A DNA stretch of 64,000 bases. Origin: Emiliania huxleyi CCMP1516 (Eukaryota > Haptophyta > Isochrysidales > Noelaerhabdaceae). Positions 47,909-59,974 of the stretch are shown in pieces (positions within the stretch are counted from its first letter, which is position 1; each line of letters opens with the position of its first letter). Location: the NCBI RefSeq assembly GCF_000372725.1, contig NW_005200385.1, positions 163,018-227,017 of the forward strand, read 5' to 3'. Below the pieces are notes generated by a model. The model saw nothing but the letters and a program-made list of their open reading frames with translations. It made no database searches and had not been told where the DNA came from. The translations under genes were made by a program, and so were the position numbers.

Positions 47909-49739
47909 ATGGCCCCCGTCAAGTCGATCTGCGTGATTGGCGCAGGGCACGTCGGCGTACCGCACGCGGTGACGGTGGCTTCAAAATGCCCGGACATCCG
48001 CGTCACCGTGGTCGACGATGATGCTCGGAAGATAAAGGCGTGGGGCTCGGCGAGACTTCCCTTCTTTGAGCCGGGCATGCAGCCGACGCTGGAGGAGGTG
48101 CGGGGTGTCAACCTCTTCTTCTCCACCGACATAGCCGCCGCCATCGCGGAGGCGGACATGGTTCTCGTCTCCGTCTCGACGCCGGTCAAGGAGACGGGCG
48201 CAAACGCGGGCTACGCGCCCGACCTGCAGCACTGGGAGGCTATCGCGCGCAAGATCGCGGCGGCGTCGCGCACGCCCAAGATCATCGTGGAGCGGTCGAC
48301 GGTGCCGGTCGCGACGGCGGACACGATGACCGCCGTCATCCGCGCCAACTCGACTGTCGAGCGGTCGAGTCTCTCGACGGGGGAGTGGGTGGTGCTCTCC
48401 AACCCTGAGTTTGCGCAGCAGGGGAACGCGATGCTCTGCCAGGCGTCGCCCGAGCGCGTGATGATCGGCGTGGCCGAGGGCGACAAGCATGCGGAGGAGG
48501 CCGCGCGGGCGCTCGCCGCCATCTACGAGCGGTGGGTGCCGAAGAGCCGCATCCTCCTCTCGGACTTGTGGTCGGCGGAGCTGAGCAAGATGGTGGCGGA
48601 CGCGTTCCTGGCGCAGCGCATCTCCTCGATCAACTCCATCTCGGCGTTGTGCGAGCGGACGGGCGCAGACGTGTCAGAGGTCTCGCATGCCATCGGAGTG
48701 GACACGCGGATCGGCCGCAAGTACCTGCAGGCGCGAGGTAGGGGGAGGTGTGGGGAGATATGGGGAGATATGGGGAGATACGACACGCGGATCGGCCGCA
48801 AGTACCTGCAGGCGTCGGTCGGCTTTGGCGGCGCTTGCTACGAGACGCACTTGCGCAACCTCGTCTACCTGTGCAAGTACTACCGGCTGCCGCAGGTCGG
48901 CACGTACTGGGAGAGCGTGCTCAAGATGAACGACTACCAGAAGCGGCGCTTCGCCGCCAACATCGTGGGCAAGATGTTCAACACCATCTCAAACAAGAAG
49001 CTGGCCGTCCTCGGCGCCCCCTCCTAGAGGCTGAAGAGTGGCTCCCCGACCAGCACTCGAGAGGACGTATGTAGCCGTATTCGACCGAGAGGACACACTG
49101 TCTTCGCACCCCTCGTACTCACGCGGTGCTCTGGAGACCCTGCTCGAGACCGCACTCCCGCCCCAATGCTTGGTGTGCTCACACAAAAACACAGCCCCGG
49201 ACCCACGACGCACACGCACAGGCAGTCGAGAAGGGAGAGACAGCGACGGCAGTCAGAAGTCAGCGTTGGGTCCCAGGAAGGCGAATGCGAGGACGGCCTC
49301 TAGTGCGAGCTCTACACTAGTGAGCTCGTACTGGTGTGCTCACACTGCAGGCTTCGCGTACAAGAAGAACACCTCCGACACGCGGCACACGGTCGCCATC
49401 GACGTGTGCAACTACTTGCTCGCGGAGCGCGCGCGGCTGAGTATCCACGACCCGCGCGTGGCCGCCGAGGCGATTGGCATCCACTTCAGCGGAGGCGGCC
49501 TCGACCAGCTCGTCAACGTGGAGACGGACCCGTATGCCGCGTGCGACGGCGCGCACGCGCTGATCCTTCTCACCGAGTGGGACATGTACCTCGAGCTCGA
49601 CTTCGAGAAGGTGTACGAAACGATGAGCAGGCCCGCGCACATCTTCGACGGGCGCAACCTCCTCGACCACGACAAGCTGCGCGAGATCGGCTTCCTTGTC
49701 GAGGGCGTCGGCAAGGGGTCGCCGCCTAGCGACGAGTAG
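47909..49739 (+). CDS. UDP-glucose 6-dehydrogenase
   Basis: Three exons: 47909-48730, 48812-49013, 49351-49739, exactly 471 codons. UGDH oxidises UDP-glucose twice with NAD to UDP-glucuronate. Seen: Rossmann motif SICVIGAGHVGVPHAV, VDDDARKIKAWGS and FEPGM; STPVKETG; ERSTVPVATADTM; EWVVLSNPEFAQQGNAM; the Lys/Asn helper region SAELSKMVADAFLAQRISSI; the catalytic-Cys block ASVGFGGACYETHLRNLVYL (Cys in GGAC); then FAYKKNTSDTRHTVAIDVCN and a C-terminal nucleotide domain ending HIFDGRNLLDHDKLREIGF. Both introns start GC. Intron 1 (81 nt) is a decamer insertion between 33-bp direct repeats and is in frame, so if unspliced it would add 27 residues just before the active-site block. Intron 2 carries an introner start plus another repeat. 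Confidence 0.93.
48701..48814. repeat. 33-bp direct repeats around a GAGAT-decamer array in UGDH
   Basis: 48701-48733 and 48782-48814 are identical over 33 bp. Between them is GCGAGGTAGGGGGAGGTGTG followed by GGGAGATATG decamers. Splicing at CTGCAG|GCG in both copies removes exactly one repeat plus the array. Confidence 0.95.
49014..49350 (+). mobile_element. UGDH intron 2: introner copy 2 plus second dispersed repeat
   Basis: The intron starts GCGCCCCCT (9 nt) and then CCTAGAGGCTGAAGAG, matching the introner start; CCCCGACCAGCACTCGAGAG further in matches the UGM copy at 58056-58075, and CTCACGCGGTGCTCTG matches the ankyrin copy. 49171-49330 is the repeat shared with 41492-41654. The acceptor is ACACTGCAG|GCTTCGCG. 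Confidence 0.75.
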
Positions 49740-49854
49740 CCCGGCTGAAGCGCGACGTCGGTGTGACTAGACGTGCGGCGGCGGAGGACAGCCGCGACCA
49801 GTCGTGCAGAGTAGCCGCGCGGTCTTAGAGGTGGGTTGTGGCATGCGGACGAGA

Positions 49855-50649
49855 TCGCAGATGCGTACACCGGGATCCGGCGTGCTCAAGGTACTCCTTC
49901 CTACTGTATCCTCCCCCACCTCACCCTCCCATCCTCCCACCAGAGAGAAAATGAAGAAAAAAACATCACTTCCGAGTCGGGGCGGGCAGGCATCCTGGGC
50001 CGTCAGCTGGCTGGACCCCGCGCGACGACGCGCTGCTGCTGCTCGGCGTGTACAAGCACGGCTTCCGCGCGTACGAGGAGGTGCGGGACGACCCCGAGCT
50101 CCCGTTCTCGTGCCTCGCCGGCTACGCGCCGCTCCCACCGCCGCTGCCGCAGCCATCGGCCTCCGGCGACGGCGCAGGGCCGACGCCGCAGCACGCGGAC
50201 TTTGACGCGCTCGACGTGTTGCCGCTCTCGCCGCCGCCGCCGCCCGCCGCGGCAGAGGCGGCGCGCGCGGCGGCAGCGGCTGCCACCGCCCGCCCGGCAG
50301 GGTTCGAAGCGGAGGGGGGCCGCCCGCCGCGGGGCGTGCCGGCGTTTCTGCCGGAGCGGGAGTTCCGCGAGCGCGCAAAGGTGCCGACGCGCCGCAAGCG
50401 CGGCGCCCGCCCGCGACGCATTCGCGACATGTGCGGCGATGGTCGTGCCCCGTAGGCGCTGATGGACGCCGTGGGCGAGGCGGAGAGGCGGCGAGACGAG
50501 GCGATCGCGCGCGACGAGGAGTGGGAGGTGGAGTGGCAGCGCCCGCCGCCGCGGCAGTGCCGACGGCGCCCCGCAGCGGCAAGTGGAGGGAGTGGTACGC
50601 GTGCGGCGTGCTGGAAAGCGAGCATGCGGCGTGGAGCATGTTTGACTAG
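49855..50649 (+). CDS. SANT/SLIDE-type chromatin protein, partial model
   Basis: After CCGTCAG (49997-50003) the + frame reads [39 protein letters not shown], matching the CHD1-type SANT/SLIDE helix (xxLLxGVYKHGxxxxExIxxDxxL). It continues through a Pro/Ala-rich linker to [21 protein letters not shown] next exon (from 50457) reads [20 protein letters not shown] and the end, after a short intron, [24 protein letters not shown]-stop at 50649. A preceding exon may end at CAAG|GTACTCC (49890). Such modules in chromatin remodellers contact linker DNA. No ATPase domain is in this window, so it may be a stand-alone adaptor or a gene whose start lies in unresolved exons. Confidence 0.5.
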
Positions 50650-50895
50650 TACGTTTTTGAGCGCGCGCAGAGAACCAGCGGGAAGAGATACATCTGTGAA
50701 CCGCCGCGTGGCCTTTCTTCGTTCCCGCACGCCGCACAGCTGCAGCGTGCAGGGGCCCAGGGTGGGCGTCAACCAACTTGTACACCAAGAAAAAGAAACT
50801 GGGGTGCATCCTTGCCGAAATTCCTTTTTCTCGCCAAAAGAAAACGCGCCGAAGTCGTTTATGCCCGTTATTCACCAGGATTCTTCGGCGGCCAG

Positions 50896-53800
50896 ATGCT
50901 CGCCGCATCGCTCGCCCTGCTCGCGTCGGGGGGGCCTTTGCCGCCGCCCTTCCCGCCCGCGTCGCCGGCGCCGCCCCCCAGCCCGCCGGCGCTGCCGCCA
51001 GCTCCGCCGTCCGACCCATGCTCGGACGACCCGGACTACGTGCTCTGCAGCAGCGGCTGCGACTGCGTGGGCTGCGGCTGCGCCTACTGGATGGGCCGGG
51101 AATGTAGGAACGGGGGCTCTGGCTGGAACTCCGAACGCCAGATCGCCGACCTCTTGCGCGCATGCCCAGTCGCGTGCACAGACGTCGTCAACCCGTGCCC
51201 ACCGTCGCCCGGGCCCCCCGATCCACCGCCCTTCCCGCCGGACTCGGCGCCGCAGCCGCCGGACAAGACGCCGACGCCGCCGCCCTTCCCGCCGGGCAAG
51301 GCGCCGACGCCGCCGCCCTTCCCGCCGGGCAAGGCGCCGACGCCGCCGCCCTTCCCGCCGGGCAAGGCGCCGACGCCGCCGCCCTTCCCGCCGGGCAAGG
51401 CGCCGACGCCGCCGCCCTTCCCGCCGGGCAAGGCGCCGACGCCGCCGCCGCCATCGCCGCCGGCCCCAGATGGTCTCTGCGCAGACACGTGCTTGACCGC
51501 TAACAACGGCGAGTGCGACGACAGCGGCCCAGACACCGACACATATCTGTGTGACTACGGCACGGACTGTAGCGACTGCGGCGTGCGTCCGGTCGGCCTT
51601 TGCTCAAATGGGCCCGCCGAAGACTGCATGCCCTCCTGGACCTTCGACGGAGTATGCGACGATGGTGGGCCGGGACACGAGTACAGCGTATGGTGAGGGG
51701 CATTTCCCACGGGCCTTTTGGGCCCCGCCTGGGGTTCACCCCCCCCCCCCCCCCCTCTCAGTACATTCGGAAGCGACTGCGCGGACTGCGGCGTGCGTTT
51801 GGCGGAGCCACCACCGGCGTTGCCACCGCCCTTCCCGCCGGGCAAGGCGCCGACGCCGCCGCCCTTCCCGCCGGGCGAAGCCCCCCCCCCGCCTCCTCAC
51901 CCTCCGGGCAAGGCGCCGACGCCACCCCCGTCGGCCTCGCCCTCGCCGCCACCGCCGCCAGCCCCGCCCGCGCCGCCGCCGTGCACGTCACTCATCGACA
52001 CGGCAACGGCGGCGGGGACGTTCACCACGCTGCTGGGCGCGCTCACCACCACCGGCCTCGATGCGACGCTGGCGGGCACTGGGCCCTTCACCGTCTTCGC
52101 ACCGACGGACGCCGCCTTCGCCGCGCTGCCCGAAGGCACCCTCGCTGGGCTCACCACCGATCAGCTCACCCAGGTGCTGCTGTACCACGTGGTGTCCGGG
52201 TCGGTGGACGCGGCGAAGGCGGTGACGCTCGACGGCGCGGACACGGTCTCGGGCGAGCGCATCGACTTTTCCGTGGTGAATGACGTGCTGACGCTCAACG
52301 GCAAGGCGGAGGTCACGGCGGCGGACGTGACGGCGTGCAACGGCATCATCCACGTGATCAACGAGGTTCTCATCCCGCCGTCGCTGACGACGTCGCCGCC
52401 GCCGTCGCCGCCCTCGGTTGAAGTCTGCGTCCTTCGGGCAAAGGGAAACGGCGACGACGGCTGGTTCCAAGGCGAGGTTGACACCTACGTCGAGGTGCTG
52501 GTCGGCGGGTCGACTGTGTACACGACGAGCACAAAGGACAACAACAAGAAGCCCTCTTGGGGAAACGCGTGCTGGATGGGCAACCTCGTCATAGGAACCA
52601 CGGTCGCGTTCAAGGTGTGGGACGAGGAAATCCAGTTTGTCTCTCACGACCTGCAAGGAACGGCGACAATGACCGTCACGGCGAGCGACGTGGGCAGGGA
52701 GAGACTCACCCTCTCGGGCGGCCCGGGTGGGTGGGTCGAGTACTCCCTCGCGTACATGGCCCTCTCCCCCCCGTTGCCCCCTCCGCCACCGCCACCCTCG
52801 TCGCCGCCGTCGGCTTCGCCCTCGCCGCCGCCACCGTCGGGCTCGCCCCCGCCGCCGTCGATCACCGACTTTCCAGCCGAACCGCCGAGCTCGCCACCTT
52901 CCGCTCCGCCAGACTACGGTCCCGGCGACCTTCCAGCCGAACCGCCTTCCGCACCGCCAGACTTTGAGCCGCCGCCGTCATCACCGCCGCCGTCGGCTTC
53001 GCCGTCGCCGCCGCCGCCGTCGGCCTCGCCGTCGCCACCGCCGCCGTCGGCCTCGCCCCCGCCGCCGTCGATCACCGACTTTCCAGCCGAACCGCCGAGC
53101 TCGCCACCTTCCGCTCCGCCAGACTACGGTCCCGGCGACCTTCCAGCCGAACCGCCTTCCGCACCGCCAGACTTTGAGCCGCCGCCGTCATCACCGCCGC
53201 CGTCGGCTTCGGTTGAAGTCTGCGTCCTTCGGGCAAAGGGAAATGGCGACGACGGCTGGTTCCAAGGCGAGGTTGACACCTACGTCGAGGTGCTGGTCGG
53301 CGGGTCGACTGTGTACACGACGAGCACAAAGGACAACAACAAGAAGCCCTCTTGGGGAAACGCGTGCTGGATGGGCAACCTCGTCATAGGAACCACGGTC
53401 GCGTTCAAGGTGTGGGACGAGGAAATCCAGTTTGTCTCTCACGACCTGCAAGGAACGGCGACAATGACCGTCACGGCGAGCGACGTGGGCAGGGAGAGAC
53501 TCACCCTCTCGGGCGGCCCGGGTGGGTGGGTCGAGTACTCCCTCGCGTACATGGCCCTCTCCCCCCCGTTGCCCCCTCCGCCACCGCCACCCTCGTCGCC
53601 GCCGTCGGCTTCGCCCTCGCCGCCGCCACCGTCGGGCTCGCCCCCGCCGCCGTCGATCACCGACTTTCCAGCCGAACCGCCGAGCTCGCCACCTTCCGCT
53701 CCACCAGACTACGGTCCCGGCGACCTTCCAGCCGAACCGCCTTCCGCACCGCCAGACTTTGAGCCGCCGCCGTCATCACCGCCGCCGTCGGCTTCGCCGT

Positions 53801-54594
53801 CGCCGCCGCCGCCGTCGGCCTCGCCGTCGCCACCGCCGCCGTCGGCCTCGCCCCCGCCGCCGTCGATCACCGACTTTCCAGCCGAACCGCCGAGCTCGCC
53901 ACCTTCCGCTCCGCCAGACTACGGTCCCGGCGACCTTCCAGCCGAACCGCCTTCCGCACCGCCAGACTTTGAGCCGCCGCCACCATCACCACCGCCGCCG
54001 CTGGCAATGGTCTTATTCCCCCCGCGTCCGCCACCATCATCGCCACCAGTACCGCCGCCTCCGCCGCCGCCCTACGTCCTGGCTGCTCGGTGTGGCGTGG
54101 ACAGCTGTACCGACGCCGTCCTCGCAACGCTCGCCCAAGATCTGACCGCCAACTACAAGGGCTTCTCATCGTGCGAGTCTCGCATCAACTGGCTGGAGAG
54201 CAACACCGACCGGATCGAGGTGGAGGCGTGCGAAAAGGTCGCAGAGGAATTTCCGGAAGAGTGTGGCGCCTGCCACCCCTTCCAGTCGCCGCCTCCGCCG
54301 CAAACCTCGCCGTCGCCGTCGCCGCCGCCGCCACCATCACCACCGCCGCCGCCGCCTCCGCCGCCGCCCTACGTCCTGGCTGCTCGGTGTGGCGTGGACA
54401 GCTGTACCGACGCCGTCCTCGCAACGCTCGCCCAAGATCTGACCGCCAACTACAAGGGCTTCTCATCGTGCGAGTCTCGCATCAACTGGCTGGAGAGCAA
54501 CACCGACCGGATCGAGGTGGAGGCGTGCGAAAAGGTCGCAGAGGAATTTCCGGAAGAGTGTGGCGCCTGCCACCCCTTCCAGTCGCCGCCCTAG
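50896..54594 (+). CDS. Secreted proline-rich FAS1/C2 wall protein
   Basis: Two exons, 50896-51692 and 51762-54594, exactly 1210 codons; the 69-nt intron (ATG|GTGAGG to a poly-C CTCTCAG) restores a Cys pattern. Starts with a signal peptide (MLAASLALLASGGPLPP). Then a Cys-rich domain (CSSGCDCVGCGCAYWMGREC), PPFPPGKAPTP repeats, two Notch-like Cys modules (GECDDSGPDTDTYLCDYGTD-CSDCG and GVCDDGGPGHEYSVCTFGSD-CADCG), a fasciclin domain (LAGTGPFTVFAPTDAAFAAL ... LLYHVVSG ... NGIIHVINEVLIPP), two identical C2-like domains (VEVCVLRAKGNGDDGWFQGE), more (SPPP)n, and two copies of a Cys-rich domain (VLAARCGVDSCTDAVLATLA). FAS1 domains mediate adhesion; the proline blocks suggest an arabinosylated cell-surface glycoprotein. 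An AAATTCCTTTTTC word lies at 50819-50831. Confidence 0.9.
52417..53995. repeat. 795-bp tandem duplication (C2 plus Pro-rich)
   Basis: Second copy starts at 53212, period 795 bp = 265 codons, with only a handful of substitutions. A further 297-bp tandem duplication starts at 54071 and 54368. Confidence 0.95.
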
Positions 54595-55425
54595 ACGCGG
54601 GCGCACTGCTGCCCTAGGCTGCCATAGTGCCATTAGTTTTTACCGATCCGGGGGCCGGCGGGTGTCGGTCGCAGTCCGTCGGCCGTCTTGCCATGTGTGG
54701 CTGCGTGCTAGCCCCAAACCGTGGAGTGTGATGCAGTCCCAGCCTTGCCTGGAGAGAGTGTGCTGTCCAGACCACCTAGCGCTACACGGTGTGCGTGCGG
54801 AGCAAGAGGTTGTGCTTGTCTCACGACATCGGCAGCGGGCCCTCCGCCAACTTGTAGTAAGTTGGGATGACGATTGACGCGGCTTGAGGTTTGTGTTGAA
54901 ACGAAAACAAAATAAGGCACCCACGGGGCCGGGGCCATGATTAATGGCATGAAAAACGCGTATAAAACGCCGTCGTGACTCGTTGTGACACGTGTGGGCT
55001 CGTTTTTTTTTCAAAGAGCACAAGCAAGTCACATCACAAGGGGGAGAGAGCGGGGTGTCCAGTACATGGGGTCACCCTGCACACGCCAATGGAGCCAGAG
55101 AGAGACCGGTCCGGTTCCGGTGCCGGTGAGGACATCTCCCTTCCTCCCGGCACGTTGAAGGTAGAAGGAGACGCGCGGCGTCGCCGAGATCGTTGCCCGC
55201 GGCCCCCTCCGCAGCGGCTACGATCCCGCCCACGGCTGCGCGCACAGGCGCAAATGCATGCCGGCCGGCATGCCGTCGCGCCGCTACCCAATCCTTGGTG
55301 AGTCCCTCAGCGCCTGAAAGAGCAGCAACAGCAGTAGGAGGGTGGCGGCGGTAGGAGAGAGGGTAGCGGTGAGGAGAGTGCGCAGTGAGGAGAGCGCGCC
55401 AGGCCTCGCTCTCTCGGTTGTCTCT
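54595..55425. other. Non-genic stretch
   Basis: 3' flank of the wall gene. A perfect 18-bp palindrome GCATGCCGGCCGGCATGC lies at 55256-55273. A short frame 55264-55301 (MPAGMPSRRYPIL then G|GTGAGT) could be a first exon but nothing joins it. Confidence 0.4.
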
Positions 55426-55803
55426 CGGTTATCTCTCGGCTGTCTCTCGGCTGTCTCTCGGCTGTCTCTCGGCTGTCTCTCGGCTCCCTCTCGGCTCCCT
55501 CTCGGCTCCCTCTCTCGGCTCCCTCTCGGCTCCCTCTCGGCTCCCTCTCGGCTACCTCTCGGCTACCTCTCGGCTACCTCTCGGCTACCTCTCGGCTACC
55601 TCTCGGCTACCTCTCGGCTACCTCTCGGCTACCTCTCGGCTACCTCTCGGCTACCTCTCGGCTACCTCTCGGCTACCTCTCGGCTGCCTCTCGGCTACCT
55701 CTCGGCTACCTCTCGGCTACCTCTCGGCTGCCTCCCTCTCGGCTGCCTCTCGGCTACCTCTCGGCTACCTCTCGGCTACCTCTCGGCTACCTCTCGGCTG
55801 TTA
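55426..55803. repeat. 11-bp minisatellite CTCTCGGCTAC
   Basis: More than 30 units of TCTCGGCTACC and close variants. Its right end codes the last residues of the ARFRP1-like protein (SREVAER). Confidence 0.95.
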
Positions 55804-56646
55804 CTCGCCTCCACGAGCCAGATGCTCAATCTCGCTCAATCTCGCTCAATCTCGCTCAATCTCGCTCAATCTCGCCTCCACGAGCCAGTGGATGCTCTCC
55901 TCGATGCGCTCGCCGGTGAGAGCGGCGGTGCCAAAGACCTGGCGCGGCTGGCTCGTCTCAAGCACCTGCTGCAGCCCGAACCGCGCCTCCACCTCGTGCG
56001 GCGAGAGCGCGCCTTGCGCGTCCTGCTTGTTTGCGAGCAGCAGCAGCGGAATGCCCGCGAGGTCGGGGTGGCCGAGCAGCGCGTGGAGCACCTGCTCCGC
56101 CGGGCGACAGCGGCGGCTGAGCCGGGCGACAGCGGCGGCTCGCGGGCGGCGGCGCGGGCGACGCGGCGGGCGGCGCGCGCACGTTTCGCGACTCGTCTAT
56201 CCGCTCCGTGTCGGCGGCGTCGACGACGTAGATCAGTCCGTGCGCCTCGGAGTAATACTTTTCCCAGATGGCGCGCAGCGCTGCCTGGCCGCCGAGGTCC
56301 CAGCAGATGAGCTTGCACCGCCGCACCTGAGCATGGGGGCGGCGTGAGCCCACCACCAGCGGCGTGCCCACGCGCGGCGGGTGCACACCTGCAGCCGTCC
56401 AATGTTGAGCCCGACCGTCGGCGCAATCTTCGCCGGCGGCATCGGCTCGCGACCGAGAAAGGTGGCCTGGACGTGAGTGGAGGGGGCGCATGAGGCGGCG
56501 TCCCCGATGCCCGCCGGGACTCACGGGCGCACCTTGATTTGCTCGAGGACGGTGGTCTTGCCTGCCGCGTCGACGCCGAGGATCAGCACGTGGAATTCAG
56601 CGCGACGGAAGAGCAGCTGCCAAAAGCCGACGAGCAGCGAGAACAT
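55776..56646 (-). CDS. ARFRP1: ARFRP1-like small GTPase
   Basis: Five exons: 56646-56533, 56466-56389, 56326-56183, 56091-55876, 55808-55776; 195 codons with stop, close to the 200 usual for ARF-related protein 1. Seen: MFSLLVGFWQLLFRRAEFHV, P-loop LGVDAAGKTT, switch I APTVGLNIGRL, switch II WDLGGQAALRAIWEKYYSEA, LIYVVDAADTERIDES, ANKQDAQGALSP (NKxD) and FGTAALTGERIEE. The MFxLL start and WDLGGQ fit ARFRP1, a Golgi regulator that controls ARL1 recruitment. No Gly2, so N-acetylation rather than myristoylation, as in that family. About four residues appear missing at the exon 3/4 join, so that acceptor may lie slightly upstream. Introns 1-3 are GT-AG. The last intron starts GC and is a decamer insertion between 18-bp direct repeats. 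Confidence 0.88.
55804..55888. repeat. 18-bp direct repeats around a GAGATTGAGC array in ARFRP1
   Basis: CTCGCCTCCACGAGCCAG occurs at 55804-55821 and 55871-55888. Between them are five copies of CTCAATCTCG. Splicing at GTGGAG|GCGAG in both copies removes one repeat and the array. Confidence 0.95.
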
Positions 56647-56756
56647 GCGCGCGCCCGTCGAGGCGCCGGTTTCGCCTGGCTCGCCAGCGCGGAGAGTCGG
56701 CGCGGAGAGTCGGCGTACTGTGTGGCGCCAGGAAACAAATAACAAAATCAGCCTTT

Positions 56757-57083
56757 TTGCCGAGGGTGTGGGTCCAACGTGATCCGGCCCATGTGTGTGT
56801 GTGTGTGTGTGTGAAAGCGCCATCGCAACTGCCATGTCGGCAGGTTGTAGGCTGGTGCTCTCGCCCCGCTGGCGGCGCGGACCGGTGCCGCGGCTCCGAG
56901 CCCTCCTGTGGGCCCGCGGCGGCTCGCCGCCGCGGTTCGGCACAATGTGATCGGTGCGGGTTCATCCCGGCGTGCCGCCGGTGGCGCTTCTTCGCCAAAA
57001 TTTTGCTCAACCTGTTTGTCGACAAAGCTGTGCCCGAGCTCCTGCTGCTCGACTGCGCGGCGGAACCGGCCCCTGGATGCTGA
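56757..57083 (+). CDS. Candidate exon, C-terminal end of unknown protein
   Basis: The last third of this frame reads RCGFIPACRRWRFFAKILLN, LFVDKAVPELLLLDCAAEPA then a stop at 57083, which looks natural. The front part crosses a (TG)n run and is probably not coding. It overlaps the 5' flank of ARFRP1 on the other strand. No family recognised. Confidence 0.25.
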   Translation: MPRVWVQRDPAHVCVCVCVKAPSQLPCRQVVGWCSRPAGGADRCRGSEPSCGPAAARRRGSAQCDRCGFIPACRRWRFFAKILLNLFVDKAVPELLLLDCAAEPAPGC

Positions 57084-57294
57084 GATGTGAGGCGCCGGCA
57101 CCGGGGCTACTAGGGCTACAACGCGGGGCCATCTCCAGGCTATCTCGGGCAACCTCAAAATTGGCGCCTCTCTGCTGCTGCTGCTGCTGGTGCTGGTGCT
57201 TGGCTGTGAAACCAAAGTCCCCCATTGAGGTCCCTGAAAAAAAGGGGGCCCGCGGCCGTGGCACCACCGCAAGTCCTGCTGCCCATGCCGAAAG

Positions 57295-59472
<2,178 letters not shown>

Positions 59473-59974
59473 TGCGCGGGGACGTCCCTGAGTGGGTGTG
59501 GGAGCTCCCGAGAAAGGTACGAAGTAAGCAACTACTCTCCTGACAGCTGTTCACAGACGCCCTACGGCTCTATCCTAGGCGGATACCGGATTGGGTCTAG
59601 AGCGTCTGATTCGTAACACTAATAGCTCACTGTAGAGCCGTAGTGTGGACGGTATTTTTTTCGCGGTAAAGCCGTAACTGACCGTGACAGTCTCAGTAAG
59701 CTAAAAAACCTACTCTAGTTGCCCTTCACGTAAACGCACAACCCCGGGCCCGAAATCGCAAAGTTGCCCTTCACAATAATACTGGACGCGACCGGCCTCG
59801 AAGGGTCTTATGGGGATTCGGCCTCCCCACGTACGGCGAAACCCCTCAATATAAGAGCACCGACCACTCAAGGAAGCAACCCGACTATCGGTAAAACCTA
59901 AAAGTTGCGCGCGTCCCTCGTTCGTGACACGCCCTCCGCTCACGTTTGGCTCCTTCCGCGGTGAACCTGTCGCA
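59473..59974. other. Intergenic region before the LRR gene
   Basis: Contains an 11-bp inverted repeat (CTACGGCTCTA 59562-59572 with TAGAGCCGTAG 59633-59643) and a 12-bp direct repeat GTTGCCCTTCAC (59718 and 59763). No gene. Confidence 0.5.

Noticed and set aside
55256-55273. Perfect 18-bp palindrome as a protein-binding site
   Set aside because: Only one copy, in GC-rich DNA next to a possible splice donor; no supporting context.
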